Source of the DNA: an uncultured Clostridia bacterium
GTDB taxonomy: Bacteria; Bacillota; Clostridia; TANB77; CAG-508
Direction: 5' to 3'
Length of the DNA stretch: 40,136 bases
NCBI GenBank assembly: GCA_944388795.1
Contig: CALXKD010000013.1
Coordinates: forward strand, 1-40,136
The position numbers and the translations under genes are program-made. The stretch's first letter is position 1. Each line of letters starts with the position of its first letter. Under the pieces are notes generated by a model that worked only from the letters and a program-made list of their open reading frames with translations, made no database searches and was not told the origin of the DNA. Below are positions 9,204 through 18,536 of the stretch, in pieces.

Positions 9204-9776
9204 ATGTATAATTTAGTTGTTTTTGCTTCTGGTAATGGCTCTACACTACAATCTATTATTGATGCTATTGATAACAAAGTATTACATTCTCAAATTGTAT
9301 TAGTGGTTTCTAACAATCCAAATGCTTTTGCATTAGAAAGAGCCAAAAAAGCAAATATTCCTACTTACGTGATTAAAAATAAGAATTATCAAGATATTGA
9401 TAATGAGTTATATGAAGTTTTATCTCATTATGACATTAACTTAATTGTTTTAGCAGGTTATTTAAAATTAATTAGTGATAAATTACTTTCTAACTATACA
9501 ATCATTAATACTCATCCATCTTTACTTCCTAAATATGGTGGTAAAGGAATGCATGGTATGCATGTTCATAAGGCTGTTATCGATGCTAAAGAAAAACAAA
9601 GTGGTGTAACTGTCCATTATATCAATAACGAATATGACAAAGGTAATATCATTAGTCAAACTGTTGTTGATGTTCTAGAAACAGATACCCCTGAAACGTT
9701 AGCAAGTAAAGTACAAGCTGCTGAAAAAATTCAATTAGTTAATGTAATCAAGAAATTTGAAACAGGTGAACTTTAG
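9204..9776 (+). CDS. purN: Phosphoribosylglycinamide formyltransferase PurN
   Basis: 190 residues. VVFASGNGSTLQSIIDAI is the N-terminal phosphate-binding loop. INTHPSLLPKYGGKGMHG holds the catalytic Asn-His pair (N and H of NTHPSLLP), and SGVTVHYINNEYDKG supplies the essential Asp. It formylates GAR with 10-formyl-THF, the third step. The length is usual for the family. AAGGAG sets the start. It stands alone on the plus strand between purF and purD, both on minus. Its TAG stop is inside the left arm of the terminator hairpin at 9768-9794. Confidence 0.95.
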   Translation: MYNLVVFASGNGSTLQSIIDAIDNKVLHSQIVLVVSNNPNAFALERAKKANIPTYVIKNKNYQDIDNELYEVLSHYDINLIVLAGYLKLISDKLLSNYTIINTHPSLLPKYGGKGMHGMHVHKAVIDAKEKQSGVTVHYINNEYDKGNIISQTVVDVLETDTPETLASKVQAAEKIQLVNVIKKFETGEL

Positions 9777-9794
9777 GGAAAATCCCTAAAGTTC
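9768..9794. terminator. purN/purD terminator overlapping the purN stop codon
   Basis: A perfect 12-pair stem, GAACTTTAGGGA with TCCCTAAAGTTC, loop AAA. The TAG stop of purN is at 9774-9776, inside the stem. A T-rich stretch follows on plus, and purD ends at 9801 on minus. Confidence 0.85.
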
Positions 9795-9800
9795 ATTATT

Positions 9801-11102
9801 TTAATGTTCGTAAATTTCTCCAATATCTTTTCTATAATCTAAATTATCACTAATATTTCCTTCTAGTGCTTTATATGCTTTTTCTTTTGCCTCTTCTAAT
9901 GTATTTCCCATTGTTGTTATACCAAATAATCTTGAAGTTCCTACAGCCTCATAGGTATTTCCTTCTACTGGTTTTGTACTTGCAAAATATATTTTAGCAC
10001 CACTTTCTTCAATCGCTTTTTTATTAACTGTAAATTTACATGGTTCTTTACTTTTTTGTATTGCATAATCTGGACTAACTACATAAATCGTAAATGTATA
10101 ATTCTTTTTGAATTTACAATTTTCTGTACTTAATTTTTTGTTAAATATATTTTCTAATACTTCTGTAAATGGTGTTTCTAAAGAGTTTAATACATTTAAT
10201 GCTTCTGGATCTCCAAATCTTGCATTAAATTCAATAAATTTAATACCATCCTTACATTTAAAAAATCCACCATAGATAACACCTGTAAATTCTAAACTAT
10301 CTTTATTAACATATTGAATCGTGTCTTTTATCAATTTACTGCATACATCTACATCTTTTTGCTCTAAGAAAGGTAATAATCCATTTTCAAAGCTAAGGCA
10401 ACCCATTCCACCAGTTCCTGGTCCTTTATCTTCATCAAAACGATATGGATAATCAAAGGTAATTGGTGTTACAACAATATTTTCACCATCTGTTAATGCC
10501 ATAACAGTAAATTCTCTACCTTCTACTTTATCTTGTACAATAACACTTCCATCAGATTCTAAACAAGATTTTGCATAATCATATCCTTCTTGTTTTCCTT
10601 TAAAATGGATACCACCTACTTTAACACCTTTTCCTCCTGTTAATCCTTCTGGTTTTACAACAAAGCTATCATCATTATAGTTTTTCATAACGTCATCTAA
10701 TTCTTCAATGGTTGTAACACTTTCATTTCGAATAACCATTTCAGGTGCTAATTGTTTTACAATATCTAAAGCATAAGTTTTACTCCATTCTACTTTTGCA
10801 CCTTTTGATGTTGGTCCAAAGGTTTGTAGTCCAAGCTTTCTTGCTAAATCAATTAATCCTTCTTGTAGCAAATTATCTTGACTAACGACTGCTGCTTGAA
10901 TTCCTTCTTCTTTTACAAATTTTTCTACAAGTTCTTTATCAAATGGATCTCCTATGATATATTTTCCATTTGATTTTTCCACTTGCTCTACAATTGATGG
11001 ATTGGCATATGGTAATATCGCATATAGCGCATATCCTTTTGCAATTTGTTCAGCAAGTACAGCTTCTCTTCCACCATTTCCTAGTAATAGACATTTTTTC
11101 AT
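9801..11102 (-). CDS. purD: Phosphoribosylamine-glycine ligase PurD
   Basis: 433 residues. MKKCLLLGNGGREAVLAEQ resembles the GNGGREHA start of PurD, but the usual His-Ala is Ala-Val. QDNLLQEGLIDLARKLG and FGPTSKGAKVEWSK follow. VVKPEGLTGGKGVKVGG is the ATP-grasp loop (about 148-164), and EFNARFGDPEA supplies Mg/ATP ligands. It ligates glycine to phosphoribosylamine, step two. The departures from the canonical N-terminus suggest a divergent PurD branch, perhaps acquired; this is inference. AAAGGAGG sets the start. It follows the small membrane protein gene on the same strand and has its own likely promoter at 11147-11176. Confidence 0.93.
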   Translation of the reverse strand: MKKCLLLGNGGREAVLAEQIAKGYALYAILPYANPSIVEQVEKSNGKYIIGDPFDKELVEKFVKEEGIQAAVVSQDNLLQEGLIDLARKLGLQTFGPTSKGAKVEWSKTYALDIVKQLAPEMVIRNESVTTIEELDDVMKNYNDDSFVVKPEGLTGGKGVKVGGIHFKGKQEGYDYAKSCLESDGSVIVQDKVEGREFTVMALTDGENIVVTPITFDYPYRFDEDKGPGTGGMGCLSFENGLLPFLEQKDVDVCSKLIKDTIQYVNKDSLEFTGVIYGGFFKCKDGIKFIEFNARFGDPEALNVLNSLETPFTEVLENIFNKKLSTENCKFKKNYTFTIYVVSPDYAIQKSKEPCKFTVNKKAIEESGAKIYFASTKPVEGNTYEAVGTSRLFGITTMGNTLEEAKEKAYKALEGNISDNLDYRKDIGEIYEH

Positions 11103-11146
11103 TTACTAAAATTCCTCCTTTTTTAGAAATTCAAAATTTTCGCTAA

Positions 11147-11176
11147 AATATACTTTTTAATTTTTAAGCTATTCAA
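11147..11176 (-). promoter_or_regulatory. Possible purD promoter
   Basis: On minus, TTGAAT, 18 bases, TATATT. The motif AGCGAAAATTTTG overlaps and follows the -10 (11132-11148) and resembles elements upstream of purM and purL. Confidence 0.45.
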
Positions 11177-11184
11177 AAAACTTA

Positions 11185-11803
11185 TCATTTATTTTTTATA
11201 TTTGTTTTCCCTATGTATGCACTTGGAATTGTTTTTCTTTTATTCAAAATGACATAAATAACAATATATATTAAAGAAATTGGCAATATTGGGATAATTG
11301 TAAATGCAGATAAATACCAATTTAATGTGAATTCTAATGACCCTAATATTCCGTTGTCCAGTCATGATATTCGAGAAAAATATAGGTATACCTTGTGCAA
11401 AACATAAACACCAACCAATGATAGCCATATAGAATAATAATTTACTAAAATTTGTATTTTTAACAGTATTTTTATTTTCAGAGTCAGATTCGTTTTCAAT
11501 TTCACTTTTACTTTTACTTTTTTTAAAGGTAATAAGATAATATATTTGGTAACCAATCCATAGACAAATTATCAAAACAATTGGCAAACTATAAGGCAAT
11601 GAAGCAAATGTTATAAACCACATAAAAAAGACATTGTAAAGCAAATTTCCAATTGCTTGAAATCCATATATAATTTCTTCCCCATCAGGGGATCTATATC
11701 CCCCAACAGCATAACATATACACATATATATTAAAATAGCATATGGTAACAATGATATACCAAATAATATGGCTTTAATATATTTTCTATTTTCATTCTC
11801 CAT
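11185..11803 (-). CDS. Small multi-pass membrane protein, +1 frame break at CGGAA
   Basis: Unrecognised. From MENENRKYIKAILFG it has hydrophobic segments near residues 9-33, 47-65 and 68-90, a charged KSKSKSEIENESDSEN linker, then a fourth segment. In frame 0 reading passes CGG at 11351-11353 and gives an unlikely tail ending at 11240. If the C of CGG is skipped, reading continues as GILGSLEFTLNWYLSAF, a clean fifth membrane helix, then NKRK and a TGA at 11185, for 205 residues in total. The positively charged end after the helix fits a real C-terminus. The frame-0 tail cannot be excluded. The gene sits between the HAD gene and purD, same strand. Confidence 0.65.
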
Positions 11804-11859
11804 GATTATCCCCTTTTATCATTGGACTATTAATCTTGTGAACCTTTTTTAGGGTATTG

Positions 11860-12504
11860 CTAAAACTTTCCCTGTATTAGATTATACTCAAAAGATAATG
11901 TTTTCTTTAATTGGTCTGCATTTTCAAATACAATTCCATGAATTCCTACTGCTTCTGCATTTTTTACATTTTTTTCATAGTCATCTATAAATAATGTTTC
12001 ATCTGCTATAATTCCTGCTTGTTCTAGTACAGTCTTAAAAGTTTGCTTATCTGATTTGACAGCTCCTATATCATAAGAAAATATCTTTTTGTCAAAAATA
12101 TTTAAATCTTTATTATTTTCTTCAATATATTCCATCCATTCTCTAGCATGGTCTGATAATAATATCAACTGATAGTTTCCTTTTGCTTTTAGTTGTTTAA
12201 CGATTTCCATTGTTCCTGGAATCGGTTTATTTAAATTTGAACGGATAACTGTCTTTAGTTGTTCTACAGATACATTCCAATTTTTATTTTTCAATACATA
12301 ATTCAAATATTCTTCCTCTGTTAATTTTCCTCTTAACAAGTTTAAGAAAATTTCATTTTCTCTCATGGAATCTAAATCTGCTTCATTTTCTAATAATTTT
12401 TGATTTTTAAAAGTTCCATATTTACTTTCTAGTACTACTTCTTCTATGCCACGATATCCAGATATAATGACTTCTGATAAATCAAATATTATATTCCTAA
12501 TCAC
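11860..12504 (-). CDS. HAD-superfamily protein with altered motif I
   Basis: 214 residues of the HAD-IA type. Motif I is IIFDLSEVI: the nucleophile D8 is present, but the +2 Asp (general acid/base in phosphatases) is Ser10. Motif II is LLSDHAREW, the motif III lysine is in GAVKSDKQTF, and motif IV is LFIDDYEKN. A cap domain occupies roughly residues 15-85. Enzymes lacking the second Asp are often not phosphatases, so the activity is open. AGAGAGGA sets the start, 14 bases after the purB stop, so it is probably translated from the purB message. Confidence 0.8.
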   Translation of the reverse strand: MIRNIIFDLSEVIISGYRGIEEVVLESKYGTFKNQKLLENEADLDSMRENEIFLNLLRGKLTEEEYLNYVLKNKNWNVSVEQLKTVIRSNLNKPIPGTMEIVKQLKAKGNYQLILLSDHAREWMEYIEENNKDLNIFDKKIFSYDIGAVKSDKQTFKTVLEQAGIIADETLFIDDYEKNVKNAEAVGIHGIVFENADQLKKTLSFEYNLIQGKF

Positions 12505-12518
12505 AATTCATATCCTCT

Positions 12519-13955
12519 CTATACATTTACTTCTATTGTAGCATCTTGCCCTAAATCTTTATATTTCTCTAAAACTGGATTTACTCTTTCATTCATAAAA
12601 TCTTCTACTTGATGAACGGCTCTTCCGCATAAATGGTCTGGATTTAAGATATGTAAAATTTCTTCTTCTGTCAATCCAAATGTTTCATCTGCAGCAATTC
12701 TTTGTACTAAGTCATTTGGTTTTCCATATTCTTTTACTTGTTTTCCAGCCTCCATAGAATATACTCTAATTTTTTCATGTAATTCCTGTCTATCTCCACC
12801 TTTTAGAACAGCATTCATTAAAATTTCCTCTGTTCCCATAAATGGTAATTCTTGCATCATATTTGTTTTAATAACATTTTTATATACGACAATATCACTT
12901 GAAATATTGGCATAAAGAATTAAAATAGCGTCTACTGCTAAAAAGCTTTCTGGTACGCAAATTCTTTTATTTGCTGAGTCATCTAATGTTCTTTCTAACC
13001 ATTGTGTTGCAGCTGTAATACTTGGATCCATTGCCAATGTCATCACATGTCTTGACAAAGAATTGATTCTTTCACTTCTCATAGGATTTCTTTTATATGC
13101 CATAGCTGATGAACCAATTTGTCCTTTTTCAAATGGCTCTTCTAATTCTTTTTCATGTTGTAATAAACGCATATCATTTGCAAATTTAGAACAGCTTTGT
13201 GCAATTTCTGCTAGTAAGTTTAAAACTCTTGAATCTAATTTTCTTGTATAGGTTTGTCCTGATACATTATATACCTTTTCAAATCCCATTTTTTCAGCAA
13301 TTTTTCTATCGATTTGTCTTACTTTATCTTCATCTTTAAATAATTTCATGAAGCTTTCTTGTGTTCCTGTTGTTCCTTTGCAACCTAATAATTTCATATG
13401 GCTTTCAACAAATTCTAATTCTTCTAAGTCTTCTAATAAATCTTGCATCCATAAAGTTGCTCTTTTTCCAACAGTTGTTAATTGTGCTGGTTGGAAATGT
13501 GTATAACCTAAACAAGTTACATCTTTATTTTTTAAAGCAAATGCTTTTAAGTTTTTGATAACAATAATTAATTTTTCTTTGATTAATTTTAGTGCTTTAG
13601 ACATTAAAATAACATCTGTATTATCTGTTACATAACATGAAGTTGCTCCTAAATGGATAATTGGTTTTGCCTTTGGACATTTTAATCCAAATTCATATAC
13701 ATGTGCCATAACATCATGTCGACATTCTTTTTCTCTTTTGGCAACAATATCATAATCAATATTATCTACATTTTTCTTCATTTCTTCAATTTGTTCATCT
13801 GTTATATCAATTCCTAATTCTTTTTCTGTTTCTGCTAATGCAACCCATAATTTTCTCCATGTTGAATATTTTTCATTATTTGACCATATTCTATTCATTT
13901 CTGGACTGGCATATCTACCAGAAAGTGGCGTTTTATATATATTATTGTTTTCCAT
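12519..13955 (-). CDS. purB: Adenylosuccinate lyase PurB
   Basis: 478 residues from MENNNIYKTPLSGRYAS. Another ATG four codons upstream (13967) follows AAGGA with no spacing, so the inner ATG with about 12 bases is preferred, though neither is ideal. GSSAMAYKRNPMRSERI (about 282-298) is the fumarate-lyase signature loop, HLGATSCYVTDNTD and GYTHFQPAQLTTVGKR are the other two conserved regions. It splits SAICAR to AICAR and adenylosuccinate to AMP. It lies downstream of purL on the same strand, separated by the palindromic repeat and a hairpin. Confidence 0.93.
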   Translation of the reverse strand: MENNNIYKTPLSGRYASPEMNRIWSNNEKYSTWRKLWVALAETEKELGIDITDEQIEEMKKNVDNIDYDIVAKREKECRHDVMAHVYEFGLKCPKAKPIIHLGATSCYVTDNTDVILMSKALKLIKEKLIIVIKNLKAFALKNKDVTCLGYTHFQPAQLTTVGKRATLWMQDLLEDLEELEFVESHMKLLGCKGTTGTQESFMKLFKDEDKVRQIDRKIAEKMGFEKVYNVSGQTYTRKLDSRVLNLLAEIAQSCSKFANDMRLLQHEKELEEPFEKGQIGSSAMAYKRNPMRSERINSLSRHVMTLAMDPSITAATQWLERTLDDSANKRICVPESFLAVDAILILYANISSDIVVYKNVIKTNMMQELPFMGTEEILMNAVLKGGDRQELHEKIRVYSMEAGKQVKEYGKPNDLVQRIAADETFGLTEEEILHILNPDHLCGRAVHQVEDFMNERVNPVLEKYKDLGQDATIEVNV

Positions 13956-13984
13956 TTCTTTACTCATTCCTTTTTTATTTATTT

Positions 13985-14019
13985 TTGTCCAATTGGGGAC
14001 GTTTCCTTTTGGACATTTT
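13985..14019 (+). repeat. Palindromic GTCCAA/GGGGAC repeat, copy 2
   Basis: Identical over 35 bases to 6639-6673 and in the same orientation. Here it lies just before purB on the minus strand. Same GTCCAA...TTGGAC dyad. Confidence 0.75.
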
Positions 14020-14042
14020 ATGCATCGCTGTTTTTAGCTAAC

Positions 14043-14071
14043 CAAAAGTAATGAAAATCTCATTACTTTTG
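14043..14071 (+). terminator. Hairpin downstream of purL, U-tract on plus strand
   Basis: A perfect 12-pair stem, CAAAAGTAATGA with TCATTACTTTTG, loop of five. The T-run (ATTTTTTCTTTTT) is on the plus side only. It is 12 bases past the purL stop, so it may end or stabilise the purL message, but the U-tract favours stopping plus-strand transcripts before they enter purL antisense. Confidence 0.55.
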
Positions 14072-14082
14072 ATTTTTTCTTT

Positions 14083-17000
14083 TTATCTATAATAGTTAAC
14101 CCCTGCTTCAAAGATTTTTTGATCTTTCTTACCTGGCATATTTTTCAAGATATCTCTATAACATCTTTCTGAATGTCCCATCTTACCTAAGATTCTACCA
14201 TCTGGGCTAGTAATACCTTCGATTGCATCTATTGAACCATTTGGGTTAAAGTCAATGTCATATGTTGCGTTTCCATCAAAATCAACATATTGTGTAGCAA
14301 TTTGTCCATTAGCAATTAGTTCTTCTTCTAATTCTTTTGAAACGATAAATCTACCTTCTCCATGTGAAATTGGAACTGTAAATTCTTCCCCTAGTTCTAC
14401 TTCACTAAACCATGGTGACATTTTTGATACCACTTTTGTATTTACCATTTTTGATTGGTGTCTTGAAATGGTATTAAATGTTAAAGTTGGCATTGTGTCA
14501 TCCATTTCTCTAATTTCTCCATATGGTAATAATCCTAATTTTACTAATGCTTGGAATCCATTACAAATTCCTAACATTAATCCATCTTTTTCATATAGAT
14601 GTTTATGGATTAAATCTTTTAGTTTTGGATTTCTAAAGATACTACTGATGAATTTTCCTGAACCATCTGGTTCGTCTCCGGCACTAAATCCTCCTGGGAA
14701 CATGATGATTTGTGCTTTTTCAATTTCTTTTGCAAATAACTCAATAGAATCTTGTATATCTTGTGGTTTTAAGTTCTTAAATACCACTGTACTAACTTTT
14801 GCACCTGCATCTTCAAATGCTTTTGCTGAATCATATTCACAGTTTGTTCCTGGGAATACTGGTATAAAGACATGAGGTCTTGTAATTGGTAATTTTCTTG
14901 TAATTGTAGGTGTTTTTTGACTTAAGATATTTCTTGCTTCACCTTTTTGTTCTATTCTTGTTGGGAATACTTTTTCTAATGGTTCTTCCCAAAGTTTGAT
15001 TAATTCTTCTAAGTCTAATACAACATTTTCATTTACAACAATTGTTTTCTCACTTGTTGTCGTTCCTAATAATTCTAATTTTGCATTATCTATATCTTCT
15101 GCTGCTTCTAAAACAAATGAACCATATAGTGGTGTAAATAAATCATCTGTATTACTAAACTTAAATCCAATCTTATTTCCGATACAACTCTTTGTGATAA
15201 CATCTGCAATTCCACCATTTTTGATTGTGCTTGATGATAATACTTTTCCATCATTAATCAATTTATGTACCAATTCAAAGTTTTCTTTTAAATCATCAAA
15301 ATCAATGATATTTTCTTTTCCCATTTTTGTTTTTAATACATATACTTTTGAATTTGCTTTCTTGAATTCATTTGAAACCACTTTTGTTGTGTCTACATCA
15401 CCAATACAGAAAGATACTAATGTTGGTGGTACATCTAGCTCATTATATGAACCTGACATACTATCTTTTCCACCAATGGCTGCTATTTGTAATTGTTCTT
15501 GCACATAGTATGCTCCAAGTAATGCTGCTAATGGTTTTCCCCATCTTTCTGGCTCATTTCTTAATTTTTCAAAGTACTCTTGTAATGTTAAATATGCTTT
15601 TTTGTAATCTCCACCAAGTGCTACATATTTTGCAACAGATTCTACGATTGCATATACTGCTCCATGGAATGGACTCCAACTTGCAATATATGGGTTATAT
15701 CCATAAGTCATGATTGTTCCTGCATCTGTATATCCTTCTAATGTTGGGATTCTTGCTACCATTCCTTCTGCTGGTGTTAATTGACATTTTCCACCAAATG
15801 GCATAATAACTGTATTTGCTCCGATTGTACTATCAAATCTTTCTACTAATCCTCTTTGTGAACAACAATTTAAATCTGTAATCGTTTCTTTCCATGTTTT
15901 CTCGATATCACTTACTTCCGTACTTGCGAAATAGTTTTCTGCATCTAACGGTTTTGTGATTTTTGCATTAGCATTTTTTACATCACCATTTGTATTTAAG
16001 AATTCTCTTGAAAGGTCAACGATGACTTTATTTCTCCAATACATTTTTACTCTTGGTTCTTCTACAACCTTGGCTACAACAGTTGCTTCAATATTTTCTT
16101 TTTCTGCTAAATGAATAAAGTTTTCTACATCTTTATCTGCAACAACCACTGCCATTCTTTCTTGTGATTCTGAAATGGCAAGTTCTGTACCATCTAATCC
16201 TTCATATTTTTTAGGTACTTTATCCAAATTTATTTCTAATCCATCTGCTAATTCTCCAATAGCGACTGATACACCACCAGCACCAAAGTCATTACAACGT
16301 TTAATTAATTTGGTTACTTCTGGATCTCTAAATAATCTTTGAATCTTTCTTTCTTCTGGTGCATTTCCTTTTTGTACCTCTGCACCACAACTTGTTAATG
16401 ACTCACTATTATGTGCTTTAGATGAACCTGTTGCACCTCCACAACCATCTCTACCAGTTCTTCCACCAAGTAGGATTACTTTGTCTCCTGGTTCTGGTCT
16501 TAATCTAATAACATTTTTAGATGGTGCTGCACCTACTAAGGCTCCGATTTCCATACGTTTTGCTACATATCCTGGATGATAGATTTCGGCAACTTGTCCA
16601 GTAGCTAAACCAATTTGATTTCCATAAGAGCTGTATCCTCTTGCAGCTTCATTTGTTAATTTTCTTTGTGGTAATTTATGTGGTAATGTTTCTTCAATCG
16701 TTTGTCTTGGATCTCCACAGCCTGTTACACGCATTGCTTGATATACATACACACGTCCTGATAATGGGTCACGAATCGCTCCTCCCAAACAAGTTGCAGC
16801 TCCACCAAATGGTTCGATTTCTGTTGGGTGGTTATGTGTCTCATTTTTGAACATGATTAAATATTCTTCTTCTTTTCCATCTACCATGATATTGGCTTTA
16901 ATGCTACAAGCATTAATTTCTTCTGATTCATCAAGATTTTTTAAGACACCTCTTTTCTTTAATTCTTTTGCAACAATGGTTGCAACATCCATTAAAGAAA

Positions 17001-17796
17001 TATCTTTTTTTCTATCTTGATATACAAATTTTCTAGATTCTATATATTTTCCATATATATCTTTTAATAAATCCCATTCAATGTCAACTTCTTCTAATCT
17101 GGTAAGAAAAGTTGTATGTCTGCAATGGTCTGACCAATATGTATCAATCATTTTCATTTCTGTCATAGTTGGATCTCTTTTTTCTGTATCTCTAAAATAT
17201 TCTTGACAGAATTTTAAATCTGCAATATCCATAGCAAAACCATATTTTTCATAGAATTTTTCTGTATCATCATCTGTCATATGAATAAATCCATCTACGA
17301 CTTGGACATCTTCTGGCTCTACCAATTTATCTTCTAATGTTTCTGGTTTTTCTAAACTTGCTTCTCTGGCATCTACTGAGTTGATTAAATAGTTCTTAAT
17401 GGTTTTTACTTCTTCATCTGAAAGATTTCCTTTTAAGATATATACTTTTGCAGATTTACAAGTTGGTCTTTCTCCTCCACTGATGATTTGTAAACATTCT
17501 TCTAATGAATTTGCTCTTTGGTCAAATTGCCCTGGTAAATATTCTACTGCAAATACTTTATCATTTTGATCAAATGTATAGGTTTCATCAAAATAGTTAT
17601 CTACTTGTGGTTCTGAAAATACAGTTGTTTTTGCTTTGTTGTAACTTTCTTCATCCACTCCAGATACATCATATCTGTTTAAAATAACCACTTGCTCTAA
17701 TCCTTTTATCTGTAAGTTTTCTTTTAAATCCTCTAGGATTCCTTTTGCTTCTACATCAAATCCTGGTTTTTTTTGAACATAAATTCTTCTTACCAT
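14083..17796 (-). CDS. purL: Phosphoribosylformylglycinamidine synthase, large single-chain PurL
   Basis: 1237 residues: the long form that joins PurS-like, PurL and PurQ-like parts. The centre holds FKNETHNHPTEIEPFGGAAT (about 317-336) and GRTGRDGCGGATGSSK, the AIR-synthetase-type ATP and FGAR sites, repeated by pseudo-symmetry. The C-terminal 250 residues are a class I glutaminase: PVFPGTNCEYDSA, FPGGFSAGDEPDGSG, LGICNGFQALVKLG with the catalytic Cys, and SHGEGRF with the His. It converts FGAR to FGAM using glutamine. AAAGGAGG sets the start. purM is upstream on the same strand, but an accessory gene with its own promoter and terminator lies between them. Confidence 0.96.
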   Translation of the reverse strand: MVRRIYVQKKPGFDVEAKGILEDLKENLQIKGLEQVVILNRYDVSGVDEESYNKAKTTVFSEPQVDNYFDETYTFDQNDKVFAVEYLPGQFDQRANSLEECLQIISGGERPTCKSAKVYILKGNLSDEEVKTIKNYLINSVDAREASLEKPETLEDKLVEPEDVQVVDGFIHMTDDDTEKFYEKYGFAMDIADLKFCQEYFRDTEKRDPTMTEMKMIDTYWSDHCRHTTFLTRLEEVDIEWDLLKDIYGKYIESRKFVYQDRKKDISLMDVATIVAKELKKRGVLKNLDESEEINACSIKANIMVDGKEEEYLIMFKNETHNHPTEIEPFGGAATCLGGAIRDPLSGRVYVYQAMRVTGCGDPRQTIEETLPHKLPQRKLTNEAARGYSSYGNQIGLATGQVAEIYHPGYVAKRMEIGALVGAAPSKNVIRLRPEPGDKVILLGGRTGRDGCGGATGSSKAHNSESLTSCGAEVQKGNAPEERKIQRLFRDPEVTKLIKRCNDFGAGGVSVAIGELADGLEINLDKVPKKYEGLDGTELAISESQERMAVVVADKDVENFIHLAEKENIEATVVAKVVEEPRVKMYWRNKVIVDLSREFLNTNGDVKNANAKITKPLDAENYFASTEVSDIEKTWKETITDLNCCSQRGLVERFDSTIGANTVIMPFGGKCQLTPAEGMVARIPTLEGYTDAGTIMTYGYNPYIASWSPFHGAVYAIVESVAKYVALGGDYKKAYLTLQEYFEKLRNEPERWGKPLAALLGAYYVQEQLQIAAIGGKDSMSGSYNELDVPPTLVSFCIGDVDTTKVVSNEFKKANSKVYVLKTKMGKENIIDFDDLKENFELVHKLINDGKVLSSSTIKNGGIADVITKSCIGNKIGFKFSNTDDLFTPLYGSFVLEAAEDIDNAKLELLGTTTSEKTIVVNENVVLDLEELIKLWEEPLEKVFPTRIEQKGEARNILSQKTPTITRKLPITRPHVFIPVFPGTNCEYDSAKAFEDAGAKVSTVVFKNLKPQDIQDSIELFAKEIEKAQIIMFPGGFSAGDEPDGSGKFISSIFRNPKLKDLIHKHLYEKDGLMLGICNGFQALVKLGLLPYGEIREMDDTMPTLTFNTISRHQSKMVNTKVVSKMSPWFSEVELGEEFTVPISHGEGRFIVSKELEEELIANGQIATQYVDFDGNATYDIDFNPNGSIDAIEGITSPDGRILGKMGHSERCYRDILKNMPGKKDQKIFEAGVNYYR

Positions 17797-17876
17797 TTAA
17801 TAATTCCTCCTTTATTTTGGTAATGATTTATTATATTTATAAGTATAAACTTATTGATAACTTGGTTATAGTGTAT

Positions 17877-17908
17877 CGACACGAAAAATTGCTTTAAATT
17901 TTTCTGTG
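17877..17908. promoter_or_regulatory. Dyad upstream of purL, possible operator
   Basis: CGAAAAATT and AATTTTTC form an inverted pair six bases apart, framed by CAC and GTG. CGAA-containing boxes are the core of Bacillus PurR sites, and similar strings occur before purM and purD. No U-tract follows, so it is not an obvious terminator. The role is inference. Confidence 0.35.
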
Positions 17909-17956
17909 CAATGTATTTTATTATTTAAGACTTTTCAATTTTCTATGTGCTAAAAC

Positions 17957-18015
17957 GTGAAAACAGGCAGATATTATTTGACAATAACTGCCTATATAAT
18001 ATCTACCTGTTTTCT
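17957..18015 (-). terminator. Long hairpin terminator after the 138-aa accessory gene
   Basis: GAAAACAGG-AGATATTAT at one end and ATAATATCT-CCTGTTTTC at the other pair over about 18 bases with one mismatch and an 18-base loop. On minus it begins seven bases past the stop of the accessory gene and ends in GTTTTCACGTTTT. Confidence 0.65.
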
Positions 18016-18021
18016 CGCACG

Positions 18022-18438
18022 TTACCTTTCTCTTTCCTTCTGGTCTCCGGGATTTTTCAAAGCTTTAATCGCATATTCGAGCATCCTAAATGGTGCTCCT
18101 AATACTTCGCAAGTTACTTCTATAATCCTTTCCTTAATAGAAGGAATTTTTTTGAAGTCACCATTTGGATACAAGATGACTTTGTACCCCCTATAGCAGT
18201 ATGAGATGCTTCCATAGCACTGAGTTGTGATAGTAGCATCATCACGGATTTTCACTGTAATTGTCTCTCCTTCCGGGATACGAACGCCATTCGCTAAGAC
18301 ATGGTCTATCCAGTTTTTGGTATGTGTCCCTGGATCAGCAGACAATTTTTTTCTTAACTGCTCATCAGTATAATTCCGATTAAGAACAATAATGTCTTTC
18401 TTTCCACACTCACTAACCATAGTATATAATGTGCTCAT
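18022..18438 (-). CDS. Accessory protein of unknown function (138 aa)
   Basis: I do not recognise this protein. It is 138 residues, starts MSTLYTMVSECGKKD, has no membrane segment, and ends in a charged KNPGDQKERER. Base and codon use differ from the neighbours: GC is clearly higher, and codons such as CCG and CGG appear. R21 is CGG in an AAT-CGG-AAT context and must be read in frame, because a +1 shift there would meet a stop after about eight codons. It sits between purM and purL with its own TTGAAT-17-TATAAT promoter, AAGGAGG site and hairpin terminator. It looks like a self-contained acquired gene inserted into the purine run. Confidence 0.75.
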   Translation of the reverse strand: MSTLYTMVSECGKKDIIVLNRNYTDEQLRKKLSADPGTHTKNWIDHVLANGVRIPEGETITVKIRDDATITTQCYGSISYCYRGYKVILYPNGDFKKIPSIKERIIEVTCEVLGAPFRMLEYAIKALKNPGDQKERER

Positions 18439-18452
18439 ATTTTTTCCTCCTT

Positions 18453-18465
18453 GGCTTTACAAGCC
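18453..18465 (-). promoter_or_regulatory. Leader hairpin next to the Shine-Dalgarno sequence
   Basis: GGCTT-GTA-AAGCC forms a five-pair stem ending three bases before GGAGG of the 138-aa gene. It could modulate ribosome access; there is no further support. Confidence 0.3.
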
Positions 18466-18496
18466 GATGCATATTTTTATAAAGTTTCCTATAGAT

Positions 18497-18525
18497 ATTA
18501 TATCACATTTACATAACATATTCAA
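18497..18525 (-). promoter_or_regulatory. Promoter of the 138-aa accessory gene
   Basis: On minus, TTGAAT, 17 bases, TATAAT. It starts inside the purM-accessory gap, so the gene does not depend on purM transcription. Confidence 0.7.
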
Positions 18526-18536
18526 TTTTACTTATT

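Noticed and set aside
17797-17950. Purine riboswitch upstream of purL
   Set aside because: The leader has AT-rich dyads but no three-way-junction consensus and no terminator/antiterminator pair next to the start.
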